64,000 bases of DNA from Primula veris. Taxonomy: Eukaryota > Streptophyta > Magnoliopsida > Ericales > Primulaceae. The notes under the pieces were generated by a model. The model saw nothing but the letters and a program-made list of their open reading frames with translations, made no database searches and had not been told where the DNA came from. Positions 23,753 through 34,648 of this stretch are shown one piece after another. The position numbers and the translations under genes were made by a program. The stretch lies in the NCBI GenBank assembly GCA_963682055.1, contig OY821741.1, positions 27,722,711-27,786,710 on the forward strand. Direction: 5' to 3'. Position 1 is the first letter of the stretch; every line of letters begins with the position of its first letter.

Positions 23753-24979
23753 TGAAATTCCTATCCGCTGTTCTAGTTGCAGTTTTGCAGTTAGGTTCCA
23801 AGTGATGTTGCAACCACAGTTGGAACCTAAGTAAAAATAATGGACAGAACTGAATAAAGTTAAATGTACTTGAAATAAATCACATGCACATTTAACAACG
23901 GAGTTCACCTAACTAGGCTACGTCTCCGGGGCACTTACCCAGATTATGATATTATAAAAAGCTTACAATATAGGATTCAAGTCTTAATGAAAAACTCGTA
24001 GACTCACTCTAGGTTTTTCTGCCTATCTCTATATTGCTCCTACTCTATAATTATCACTTAAAAATCAATGGCATCCCACCATTGTTTTCTTTTTAAAGTT
24101 CACTGTGTATTCTCTCAAGAATGGGTTCTTTATAATTTAGAACACACACCTTTTTACAAGCTAAGTTATCAACTATATAAGCAAGTAAAAACAATCTTTT
24201 ATCTTCAATGTCTTTTGTGATTGCTTTTGACTTTATTTATTGGCTTTAATCTTTCCAAACATTACGTGATTCTTCAGCGTGGATTGACTCCAATCATCAT
24301 TGGTTAATACCTGTTTAATAACTAGCTTAAAAATAGGAGTTAGTCTTTTCCTATAACAAGGAAACATATAGGATAATATCTTTTAGAGATAATATCTTTA
24401 AATATACATATGAAACATTAACACCATATTTCATTCAATCTTAAATATATCATACTGAATTGATAAGGAACAAAGATTGAAACAAGTGATAAAGATTTGC
24501 ATAAGAATAGAGATATAGATTTATCTATGTAAAGGAAACATAACTTTATAAACTAATCTCTTTATATCTTTTAGCAAATCTTTCCATACCACTTTGATAT
24601 TCTCAATATAGACGAACTAAACCTTTAAGAGCATATGAGAATATATCCTGCATACTTTAAAACAAATAATTACCATTAAAGAATAGTTATGCAGATTTAC
24701 AGAACAAGACAGAATCCTACAGAACAGCAGGTTGGAACTATGGTTGCAACTGAGGTTGCAACATTACTTGAAACCACCAACGCTGTCTTAGCAGGTTGTA
24801 ACTGAGGTTGCAACATTGCTTAAAACCTATCAACACTTGTCTTAATAGGTTGTAACTGAGGTTGCAACATTGCTTGAAACCTAACAACACTGTCTTAGTT
24901 CATAATAAACAGATAGGATTATTTAGTGAAAAACCAATAGACAATAAATAGAATTTAGACCAGAAATCTGGTCCTAACA
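23753..24979 (-). repeat. 5' LTR of the Sirevirus element
   Basis: 1227 bp, full-length match to 14852-16056; holds the same triple 54-bp repeat at 24742-24898. Confidence 0.93.
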
Positions 24980-24984
24980 TATAT
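24980..24984. repeat. Target site duplication TATAT (right) of the Sirevirus element
   Basis: Matches 14847-14851. The flank is itself AT-rich, so the match is less telling than the other TSDs, but it falls exactly at the LTR ends. Confidence 0.85.
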
Positions 24985-25178
24985 AGATATGGAGATACAA
25001 GTATATAGAGAGAGAAACGAAACTCTTATTAATGATCGACTGTAAATTGATACATAAATGAGACCCCCTAACTTTCTTTATATAGTAGAGGGTAGGGTTA
25101 CAAGAAATAGCAAACCCACCTTACGCCTTAAGTAAAGTCCATGCACTAAGCCCCAACATGGCAAATAATATCCCACAA
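24985..25178 (-). repeat. Main part of an older short LTR, split by the Sirevirus element
   Basis: On the minus strand a purine tract (AAATGGGGAGTAT, about 25179-25192) is followed by TGTGGGATATT and a TATA-like ACTATATAAAG near 25077-25087. This is LTR-like and would end at 14824 on the far side of the Sirevirus insertion, giving about 220 bp in total. Its parent element is not identified. Confidence 0.4.
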
Positions 25179-27900
25179 TACTCCCCATTTGGACGTCTTG
25201 AATTCTTCATCTTCATGCAATCGATCTGAGTCGAGTTCATTCGCAGTGCCAAACACATAAACCTTATGGCCAGAAAACCCAGTGTGGGACAAAACCGGTA
25301 CCTAGGAGAAACTTTATAGCCAAATGATATAGGCCGAAATACCATGTAAGTCACTAACCACAAAATAGTGTGTCTCATCAAAACCTTACCAGTGCAAAGC
25401 GAATGGAAAAATCTCTGGTCGAAGGAAAAAGAGTACAACAGTGGTAGTAGTAGGGGATCAATCACAAAACATGTGTCTCGTCAAAACCTTGCCAAAGTAA
25501 ACCTAGTGGGAAAAAACCTCTAGTCGAAGGAAAAAAGAGTACACAGTGATAAGAAGCATACGAGAGGATGTATTTAGTGTCATTCATATGGCAGCATGTT
25601 AGCGCAATGTTGTGTCGAGCTATAACATTCACAACATATGAGATGTTTGTCCTAGCACATATTTGACCAACTACAAAACTCCACTTATTGTACTTAGATA
25701 TGAACATCATGGTTCAATATCTCTTCAACGTCACTTCAGGGATGGAATGAGTCTCTATCAATGGCTACTGATCAAACGATCATGGGAGAATATGACGACT
25801 TACTAATGCGTCATAACACCTTTTGGGTGTAGTGAATCATTGACTCGGTTCTATATATACGGGACTCGATCATCAAGCCGAGTTACTACCGTGTGATCCC
25901 AAGATCCTTCATCTCGAAGGGCAAATCCAAAACTTGGATTGCTTAATAAAAACGCAAGGGCATAAAACTTTCTTTACGTATCCCAAGTCGACCAAGTACT
26001 CACTTAAGCAAGATGTCACCTCCTCTTAGACTTTTATAATCCATATAGTGAATGTCTCAGTTGATTGAAAACATGTTTCGTGGTCAGGAACTACAAGCAC
26101 ATTAAGTCACACATGGACCTTCATCTAAGTCTCTATGTATAAATCTACGTAGAGACAAAACCATTACTACAATCATAGGCTGCATACTCAATTTTTTGAA
26201 AAATTACTAAATAGGTAAAGTAGGTGAATGTTAAAACGTCCATTACGAGTAAGTAAATCATCTCATAATCAATTTCAATGTGTGAGAGAAGACTTTCACT
26301 AGTAGGCAAGATTGATATAGTCTCATTATTCTCATCACGATTCCTAATGAATAACCAAATAAACGAACTCGTTTAACATTGGCGGTGTTAGAGCTACATG
26401 TCCAAACACTTCTTTCGCTAAGGAAGTCTACTTGGATTGCAAGTTTTCATTAGGCCAGTCTGTTCTACATTGACTTCAGGCAACGGTTAGAGGTTCCGTG
26501 TCATAATTTGCTCATATTATCAGTTGTCACCAAATATATGAACAAGTAATCAATGACAGTCTCTTTTCGCTTCAATATCGTCTAAGATATCATGATCAAC
26601 AGATATTTTGAGATTTTCAGGATGAGGATGAATCACACATCTCATTGATCCTTTATAATCTCGTACAACAAACGAGTTTTAATTCACCTCTTCAGGGGCT
26701 GAATGAATTAAGAATTGGTCAACTTACTCGTTACTCGGGAAGGACAACAGACTAGACAGCCAACAACAACATCATTTGCTTGGCAGGTTCAGCCAAAGCA
26801 ACATGTTTTGACTGGAACACGACATCCGACAGGGACGACTTTCCTTGCAACCATATTTGTAGCAGGTATATAGCAGAGAGTTGGCTCAATGAACATTGTC
26901 TCTTGTTTTGGGACAATGGGCCCTGTTACTCCTTCCAAGGTCTATCTTGGAGCCACATGTCTTCGGTTTTGACGATTGTCTAAACCTCGCTTGGCTAGAC
27001 AAGTATCGGACTCGTGACAGTTCGAGATAAATAACCCTTGTCTTGGTTTCTCTATTCATGGAAAAAAATGCCCACGAACAACATTAGTATCAAGCAAATA
27101 CTTCGCCATGACCCAATAGGATTAAAATTGCTCATCGGGGCAATTTTCTCATCCACAAATAGATAGATGATGAAGGAATATGGTGAATATATATTCACGT
27201 TACTGCTTATGGAATACATTTTCCAAGCTAGTATTTTGGTGAATGATCGCTCCAATATGTCAATTTCAGACATTTGTTCACCATAAACGTTATCACGTCT
27301 CAAATGTGGTGGCGGAATAAAATCAATGCCTTAGCTTTCATCTCAAGAGTAATAACAAACTCGTATTTTACTCATCTAAGATGGCATCCAAAAAAAATTG
27401 GGCATCACATGCTCACACATCAGGGTGACTGACCAACATGTGATTGCAAAAAATAACTCGTCTAAACATTCATTTCGCAAGTATGTTTTACGATTTCCTC
27501 ATCATAAATGGCATCCAACATAGGTTGGGAGTTCTGGATTAGTTATCATATAAAACGACTAATTTATATATTTATGATTTGCACAAGAACAAGCTTTGTT
27601 TCGAAACGATAGGTCTGAAAACAATTGTTTTGCTTCTCAAGAGAATAGGTTCTCATTGATCGAACGACAAGTCAATACCGAGACACAAATTCGGTGAAAC
27701 ATACATCACTATATAAACATACTCAGGAAAATTATTATTTAGTTAACCCCTTTTGGTAACTTTACTTGAAATTGACCAAAAAAGGCGATGAGCGTGGAGG
27801 GCACGAATGTCACTTAAAACCCGACCTCATTAGAACATCGACTTCCGGATATATATTTCCTAATCATATCCAAATAGGTGAGTCTAGTTGAGGAAGATTC
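25179..27900. other. Old, unclassified repeat-like DNA; no gene recognised
   Basis: Contains two related segments at about 25368-25436 and 25467-25545, each with GTCTC(A/G)TCAAAACCTT, then TCGAAGGAAAAA and GAGTAC, a pattern I associate with the 3' untranslated region of some plant copia elements. A third weaker copy lies near 25271-25300. The rest shows only short frames on either strand and no identifiable domain. Confidence 0.4.
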
Positions 27901-28508
27901 ATAATTTTTCCAACTTAAATGAGAAAATATATAATTTCGTAAATTTTATTATTGAATATCAAAATCGTCCGATCGATATCAATATTCATTGGATTAAATC
28001 TTACAATCAATTATGTTTGGCCATACATACAAAATATCAACATGGCAGTTATAATATTACATGACAATAATTATTAACATAGTAATTTTTATTCACTTGC
28101 CTTTTAATTAATTAACATGCATGAGGGTGGGTGTATATTGACAGAATATTGGTATTTATCAAACATATAAACTATTTTGCATACAAGTAATTATTATAGG
28201 GCCGTGCGTGTAATTTCAGTAAACTATTTATTAGTTACAACGTTATTACATAGGCAGTCTATAATTCCGAAGTCTTTAAGGTTGATCCTAGTACTTCTGA
28301 ACAACTAACGTGCATATGTGATATGTGTACATATGTTCTAATTTACATGTATCACACGTGTAACAAGTATGGATTTATCATGGGTTATTCATGTAACATA
28401 TAGTAACAACTAACGTGCAGTACCTTACACGTCCAAGTATCACATTAGCAAGTAATTAATAGCATAGTAACATGTAATTATGAGATCATACCGTACAAGA
28501 AGGATAAC

Positions 28509-29248
28509 AATTGCGTCGGGTCATTCAAAACTCGACTCGACCCATATATAAATTTGCACTTTTATCCATTTGATACGATCCGATCCAATCCGACCCATTT
28601 GACCCATTTTTTATAACACATCTTTTTTCCTTAAAAAAATAAAGCTCATAAACGGCAAGATTTGAAAGAAAATTTGTTAAAAAGCCATATAGTAAAGTAA
28701 AAAATAATTTGATTTAAAAAGAAAATATATAAATACTAATGTGGCATTTAATACCCTTTTATATTAATTTAGTGATTTAAATTTTACAATTTTCTTTTTA
28801 ACATTTTCATGTTTATTGAATTAATTTGCGCTACTTAATTTCGTCAATTAAAATATTGATATACATAAAAATATAATATAAATGTATATGATTGATATGA
28901 TTATTTGGTTTTCCGTAAATACTTCTATAAATAAAAACGATATGATAATATTAGTCATTAATTAACATGAATAAATTTCATTCACATTTACTATAAAGAT
29001 CGTTTCATTAATTAATAAATTAATTGTATATAAGATTTTTTTTAATAAATTCACTGAAATGTATGTTATGTATTAATATAGCAGAGAAAGTTTAATGTAT
29101 ATGCGAGACAGAGAAGAGATAGCCTTAAATTGCACTTTTTGAGTTACAATTTTACCTATTTAAACTATAGAAGACGGAGTTTAATTTACATAAGCTAAAT
29201 TTATACCCGTGACAGGTCGGGTCGTGTCAAAACCCGAAAAATTGCAAT
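28509..29248. mobile_element. Candidate MITE with long imperfect terminal inverted repeats
   Basis: The left end (AATTGCGTCGGGTCATTC...CTCGACTCGACCC...TATAAATTT) pairs imperfectly with the reverse complement of the right end (ATTGCAATTTTTCGGGT...ACACGACCCGACC...TATAAATTTAGC) over about 45 bp. The interior is AT-rich and non-coding. No convincing target duplication was found, so superfamily and exact ends are uncertain. Confidence 0.4.
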
Positions 29249-29632
29249 CTCTAAGTACAACTATAACAATTTATATATGTAGTTTAACGATGTTATTTTA
29301 CTCCGTACACATGCAACTGTTATTTTAATCGCAAGAAGGGTAAAACATTATACCGTAGGCATGTATTTTTTTAAAAAAAAATTTTGCTATGGAAAATCTC
29401 TTAATTTTGTTTATGTAATGTTTAACAATTTTAAGTAATATTTTTAAACGAAGTCAAAAACTAGCTATGGATTCTATTGGTTATAACTTTTTTGAACAAA
29501 TTAGTGAAAAAAGAGTACATAATAACATATTCGGCCATAAATATTGAATGTTTAATGCTAAGAGTTGTATATATATAGTTTATTAATATGTTTGGATATT
29601 AATTTGTTTCAGCAAATTAATGACTTCACGAG

Positions 29633-30258
29633 TAGATGCTACGGATGGGAGTGGTATTATACCGTTGATATTTTTCTCATACTATTACCATGCTGTACAT
29701 GTATGATACGAAAAAATTCTTAGTACTACCGTACCACATGTGCGGTATGATCATGGTATTATACCGTAAATTACCACTATCTAATAAACCAATTTATGAA
29801 ATAACTTACGATACTATCGGTTTGGACTCTAATCAAACTATAACAATTAGTAAAATCATATTAAAATTATTGATAATATGAAATGACTCACACAAAATGA
29901 CAAGTTTTGATACACGAAGTAAAACTAAGTAACATACTAGGAAAGCTCTAACAATCTCGATAGCCAAAACAATTCCTGATGGAAAACCTTTTATCTAGCG
30001 CCTCATTGTTTTATGTTGAGATGTATAATATGTTAGGTTAGATTTAAGAAAATATTTACTAAATGATAGTTAATAAATATTATTAATTTTGACTTTCTAG
30101 ATAAGTGGTAAAATGGTACAAAATAGTACATACTTATACAAAAATTAAGTACCATTATCATACCACTACCACTATTACGGTACAAAATGGTATGGTATAA
30201 GTGATAAATGTGGTTGGTTGGTATAACATGGTATAACATTCCACCCCTAATAGATGCT
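29633..30258. mobile_element. Non-autonomous hAT-like element (MITE) with 8-bp TSD
   Basis: TAGATGCT occurs at 29633-29640 and 30251-30258. The 610-bp interval between them begins ACGGATGGGAGTGGTATTATACC and ends with the reverse complement of TTAGGGGTGGAATGTTATACC, an imperfect terminal inverted repeat. An 8-bp duplication with GGGGTGG-like ends fits the hAT superfamily. The interior repeats GGTA/TACC words in both directions and encodes no protein. The right TSD is followed by a second TAGATGCT, which slightly weakens the case. Confidence 0.55.
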
Positions 30259-30965
30259 TAGATGCTAGCTACAACAAAATTTCAAACAAAAATAATAAAC
30301 AAATAAACAAATTTTGGTACTTGGGTGACTTGAACCTAAGACATATTGGCTCAATGCAAAAGGTTCTGCAGCTGGACTAGTCCATTGATCTAGTTATCTT
30401 ACGGCAAATGTTTAAATTAATGTTTATAACATTTATCATAAATACACAAAAAAAATCATTATTATTTTTACGTTCGTGTCCCAAATCAAGGGGGCAGCTG
30501 ACACCCCTTGCCCTTTGAAGGATGTGCCCCTGACTGGGATGACCAAGGATTTAAGGTTTATCTAACAGTTAGCATTAATCCAATATAAACATGATCAAAT
30601 TAGTACGCGAAATCGAGTAAAACGAATCGGTGTATAACAAGGATCGGGCTGGATTGTTCTACGAGCTTCAATCCCTCAGCAGCAAAGTGGCATTATTAGA
30701 ATCATCACTGCTAATTCACGATTGAAGTACCCACTTTACTATGCCCACTGGAATGATATTCCCTCTATTTGGTATTCTTAATACTTTATTTTTAGTGTAT
30801 CAAAAACATTCATGTGTATCAAGTATATATAAAGGTAGGGAGATAAGATACTTAGTTACATGAGATAAGTATAGCATAACAAACAAAAAGATTTTGTTTT
30901 TTTCTTTCAAATGTTACCTATCTCATGCCATAGTAAATACGGCCTAACTTGGTATAACAAAATAT
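30259..30965. other. Intergenic, no gene recognised
   Basis: AT-rich with only short frames. The right part (about 30780-30980) may be an LTR of the copia fragment that follows. Confidence 0.35.
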
Positions 30966-30985
30966 TATCAACATCTCCCACTCAC
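30966..30985 (-). promoter_or_regulatory. Possible polypurine tract and 3' LTR start of a minus-strand copia element
   Basis: Minus-strand GTGTGAGTGGGAGATGTTGATAA reads as a PPT followed by a TGTTGATA LTR start heading to lower coordinates. It fits the copia pol fragment at 33118-33930 upstream of it, but the LTR's far end is not defined. Confidence 0.4.
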
Positions 30986-30999
30986 ACATTCTGGTGCGC

Positions 31000-33117
31000 C
31001 AAAAAACATAGTCCTCGTAACTATACATCCGTGACATAATTTCATATGAGTAAATGAGTCGTGCGACCGCTAAGCACACCTGGAACCATGAGCTACTATA
31101 CTAGAACTCATAAAGAGCCACCATAGAGACATCAACCTCAAAATAGTGCCAAAGTACTGTAAGTTTTCCAGAATACCTGTTCAAACATCTCGAATCCCTC
31201 AAACTAGAGATTTTTTAACCCTCCAAAGCTTTCACCATGCATTTGCACTTCTTTGCATGCCCTAATACAACAAAGAAGTTGGCGGCTGCAGATATGCGAC
31301 AGGATATTCTACATTACGTTCCCTTTGCCCTCATGTTATTTGATGAAAAACCAATTGCTTTCCTAGACATGTCCAGCAAGACTGCATTAATCATAGTCCT
31401 TAGAGACATGCTAAATTAACAACATTGATCTATTCATCTCATAACATAGTCAAAAGTCAAAGAGTGTTAAGTAGATACATATTTATATATATATGCATGT
31501 AGTCATATAAATGACTAAATGATTCACACGGTGGGGGAGCAGGGATCCATCCTATCCACCTCCTCGTTGATCACAAAACACGTGCAGTGTGTACTACACG
31601 CTGTGAATGATTCACTTCTAACAAAAATTAGAGCGTATGTCGAATCAATCACACAGACTTAAGTCTAGTCGCTCTTAAGCGCCCAACCTGAGCTCATCCA
31701 TTTGTTCATCTTGTACATAAAATGCCAGATGCAGATCTCATGTCTGGATACTAAACAAAAAACGGGCATAGTAAAAATTTTGGAATAATTACTATCCACC
31801 TTAAAAAATCAGGTCTCTCATTGGACCACGTAATGGTAGTTTTAATGGGTTGAAATGATGTTTACTAGCGTGGTTTTGTTACTATTACAGCTTATTTAAG
31901 CAATATTTAATGAATTCTATATTTTTACCGGTTTATTTGCATCTTTGTACTTTTTTACAGGAAAAAGCACCAAATTAGCACATAAAGGAGACCAAGACAA
32001 ATAAAGACCCAAAGTTGGACCAAAGTGAAGAAACCGAAAGATGCAGTGTCTAAAATCAATCCAAAATGAATTCAAAAACGGACCAAGTGAATCCCAACAA
32101 ACCAAAAGAAGCCTTGCCCAAATAAGCTTTTGGAAGATGACCTAACCGGTCAGGCTAACCGATTAGGTCCGTGGGCTTTCTCATTAAAATTTAGATTTTA
32201 GGGTTTGTTTGCCTTTTCCTATATACTTTGGCCAGAGTAGCATGTGCTCATTACTCAAAACCAAACTTTTGAAATATAGAGAGAGATAAAGTACTTTATT
32301 GTTCCAAACATGGCAAAATATGCCATTTTATCAGTAAATTGATTCTTCTCTTTACACTTTATTTGTCGTTTTCTTTTATCTATTTTGTTATTTGTTGTTT
32401 GGATCTATTGTATAGCAATAACAACGTTAATAAATTCTCTAGGCACCTAGCTATTTGTTTATAAATTGATAAATTAGCTAGATTAGTATAAAAAACAGTA
32501 AACTAAACTTATACCCGAATCAAATAATCTCGTGTGGCATGTTAGACTTGATCACCCTTTATAACTTGGTTACAAATTCAACACAACTCCACGCGTAGTT
32601 GCTCATTAAAAACTTTTTTAGTAAATTATCAATAATTATCTCGTAGGGAGAGCACGATTCGTCAAACGTGACAAGTTTGACCAGTATCGATTCTCCTTGC
32701 GTAGATCTAAGCCTTTATAATATTTCTCAAAACACAATTTAATCCTAACCTAAATCCATCCCTTGACCAATAACTTGGTTACTTTACCTGTTATTTACTT
32801 CAACTGATGTCGTGCTCCTACGACACTTACTTACGTGGAAAAACATGTTTGGAGGGCAGTCAGTCTCATCCTGGTTCAATACATGGCGACATTATATCAT
32901 ATGTCTATCTCATCTTTGCTCGCTCTACAAGCGCCAAAGGTGATTGCTCATGTGAATGGGCCAATCTCGCCTGCTGGCATACATCTAATGTGTGTTGCTA
33001 ATACTGATAACATGCGATCACAAAATAGTAAGTACAAATTATAATAAAGCATGGAAAAATGATTATTCTCATATCCCAATAATATCAAAATAATAAAAAT
33101 AACAAAAAATGAATAAT
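31000..33117. other. Non-coding region between the copia pol end and its possible 3' LTR, with an inserted LTR-like block
   Basis: Longer than a normal copia 3' UTR. A block at about 31760-32825 has the look of an LTR or solo LTR (CTATATACTTTGGC near 32220, TGTCGTAGGAGCACGACA at the minus-strand start near 32825), but I found no target duplication. A short imperfect stem at 31524-31620 is listed separately as a finding. No gene is supported. Confidence 0.35.
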
Positions 33118-33930
33118 CCAAAATCGAATAATAAATCACATCCTACTCAATCCAAGAGCCCTAACATAAGCTACAAAAGCCTCTCAAGCAATGGGCTTCA
33201 TTAGTGGATCTGCAATCATATGAGTGGTAGAAATATGTTTGACGATCACTTCTTTCTTTGAAACAATGTCTCTAATGAAGTTATATCGCAACTTAATGTG
33301 TTTGGTTTTTCTGTGATATTTTTGGTTCTTGATATAAGCTAATGCAGATGTACTATCACAATATATGGTAACAAAATCCCAAATCTTTGCGATGGTTCCT
33401 AAGTGAGATAGGAAACTTCGCAACCAAACAACCTCTTGAATGGCTGTTGAGCAAGCTACGTACTCAGCTTCCATTGTCGACAAGAATACACATTATTGCT
33501 TCTTTCTACTCCATGATATGGCCCCGCCATTGAGTAGAAAAGTATACCCTGAACTTGATTTGCACTCATAAACATCACTAGCCCAATCAACATTAGTATA
33601 TCTGATCAAATCAAGCTTTGAAGATTGATACCACAACACATAATCTGATGTGCCTATGAGGTAGTGCAAAATCCTTTTGATAGCCTCCCAATGGGCAGGT
33701 CCAGGATTTGACTGATAATGGCTAATAAGGCCTACATAATAATATACGTCGGGTCTAGTACACATTGGTGGGTACATTAGACTTCCAAAAAAGCTGGCAT
33801 ATGGAACATTTTCCATTTTCTTTCTATCATCTAGAGTCTTAGGGCACATATCACTGCAATGGGTGAGATTTGTTTTGGTCAACCAACTTTTACATTGAGC
33901 AGCAACATTATTTATATGTTGTGTGTTCAT
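33118..33930 (-). pseudogene. pol: copia pol fragment: RT C-terminus and RNase H
   Basis: RT thumb and connection residues (KKMENVPYASFFGSLMY, CTRPDV, HWEAIKRILHYL) lead to RNase H (SSSGYTFLLNGGAISW, STMEAEYVACSTAIQEVVWL, CDSTSALAYIKN, HRKTKHIKLRYNFIRD). A TAA near 33490 and a TGA near 33184 (Arg CGA to TGA type in KPIA*EAF) interrupt one continuous frame, which ends with ALGLSRM near 33120. Upstream (higher coordinates) the gene is cut off near 33862 by the LTR of the plus-strand copia element. Gag, protease and integrase are absent. Confidence 0.85.
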
Positions 33931-34634
33931 AATCGACAGAATTCACGTCCTTTAATTAGGATTGATGATATCCACTCGAAAGGCTTATAAATTCTGTTTG
34001 TGTCAAATCTTGTAAGTAGATTTTTATATCCGACACCACAAATAAGTTAAGTGGTAAGGTCGGGGAAATAACAAGTTGACTAAATAATTGTCAATAATTT
34101 ATTTATTCAATGGATATCTATAATATTAACGGGTGGAGATATTTAAGTATTTCATAATGTTCTCTCAAATATTATTTTGAGAAGAATTAAGAATGAAATT
34201 ATATTCTCTAATAGAAATGAATATAATTTACTGATAGATTATGCTATGATTATAAAAGTATTAATTAGATAATATTATATTAGCCTTTTAAATTTAGACT
34301 ATATAATATTTCTTAATTAAGTTATAATCTAAGTAGGGTTAAACATCTAGATGTCTTATTCTTCTTGTGCACTAGGTCCATACTGTAGTCTATAAATACA
34401 CTCATATGCTAAGAAAAAGAAATACAGTCTCATAAAACAATTTTCTAGTGTTACTAAGAATTTTGAGAGCCACCTCTCTTATGGAGCCTGCCGTATAATA
34501 GGAATATAGCAGAAGATCAAGTGTGATAAGCCTACCCTTAGAGATATTTCTGTATCTTTTTTCTAAAATTCATATACACTATAATAAGGATCCAATACCA
34601 GTTTTCTGCTGCAAAATAAAACGCGTTTCCAACA
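33862..34634 (+). repeat. 5' LTR (left-truncated) of a degenerate plus-strand copia element
   Basis: Closely matches 62885-63663, including GCAACATTATTTATATG, GTTCTGTTTGTGTCAAATCTTG, a TATA-bearing CTATAAATACA near 34391-34401, and the end CGTTTCCAACA. Homology to the other copy continues left to about 33862, where the minus-strand copia pol fragment begins, so the outer part of this LTR is missing. Confidence 0.8.
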
Positions 34635-34636
34635 AT

Positions 34637-34648
34637 TGGTACCAGAGC
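34637..34648 (+). promoter_or_regulatory. Primer binding site of the degenerate copia element
   Basis: TGGTACCAGAGC, one mismatch from the usual TGGTATCAGAGC, two bases after the LTR end. Shows plus-strand orientation. Confidence 0.85.

Larger units (their letters stand above)
14852..24979 (-). mobile_element. Complete Sirevirus-type Ty1/copia element (10.1 kb)
   Basis: LTRs of 1205 bp (14852-16056) and 1227 bp (23753-24979) share TGTTAGGACC...GAAATTTCA-type ends on the minus strand and differ by a few percent plus an indel of about 21 bp. The TSD is TATAT. PBS TGGTATCAGAGC, PPT AAAGGGGGAGAT, a gag with two zinc knuckles and a coil-forming segment, pol, then an extra ORF after pol match the known Sirevirus plan (SIRE1/Maximus group). 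The LTR has a TATA-like CTTATATAG on the minus strand near 15273-15280. Confidence 0.93.

Noticed and set aside
26780..26983. 67-codon plus-strand ORF with several Cys and His
   Set aside because: No recognisable zinc motif, no promoter, lies in unclassified repeat-like DNA.
31237..31419. 60-codon plus-strand ORF
   Set aside because: No family match that I can recall and no coding context; likely chance.
32806..32830. Rho-independent-type terminator (GTCGTGCTCCTACGAC hairpin)
   Set aside because: Plant DNA does not use such terminators; it is probably the end of an LTR-like block.
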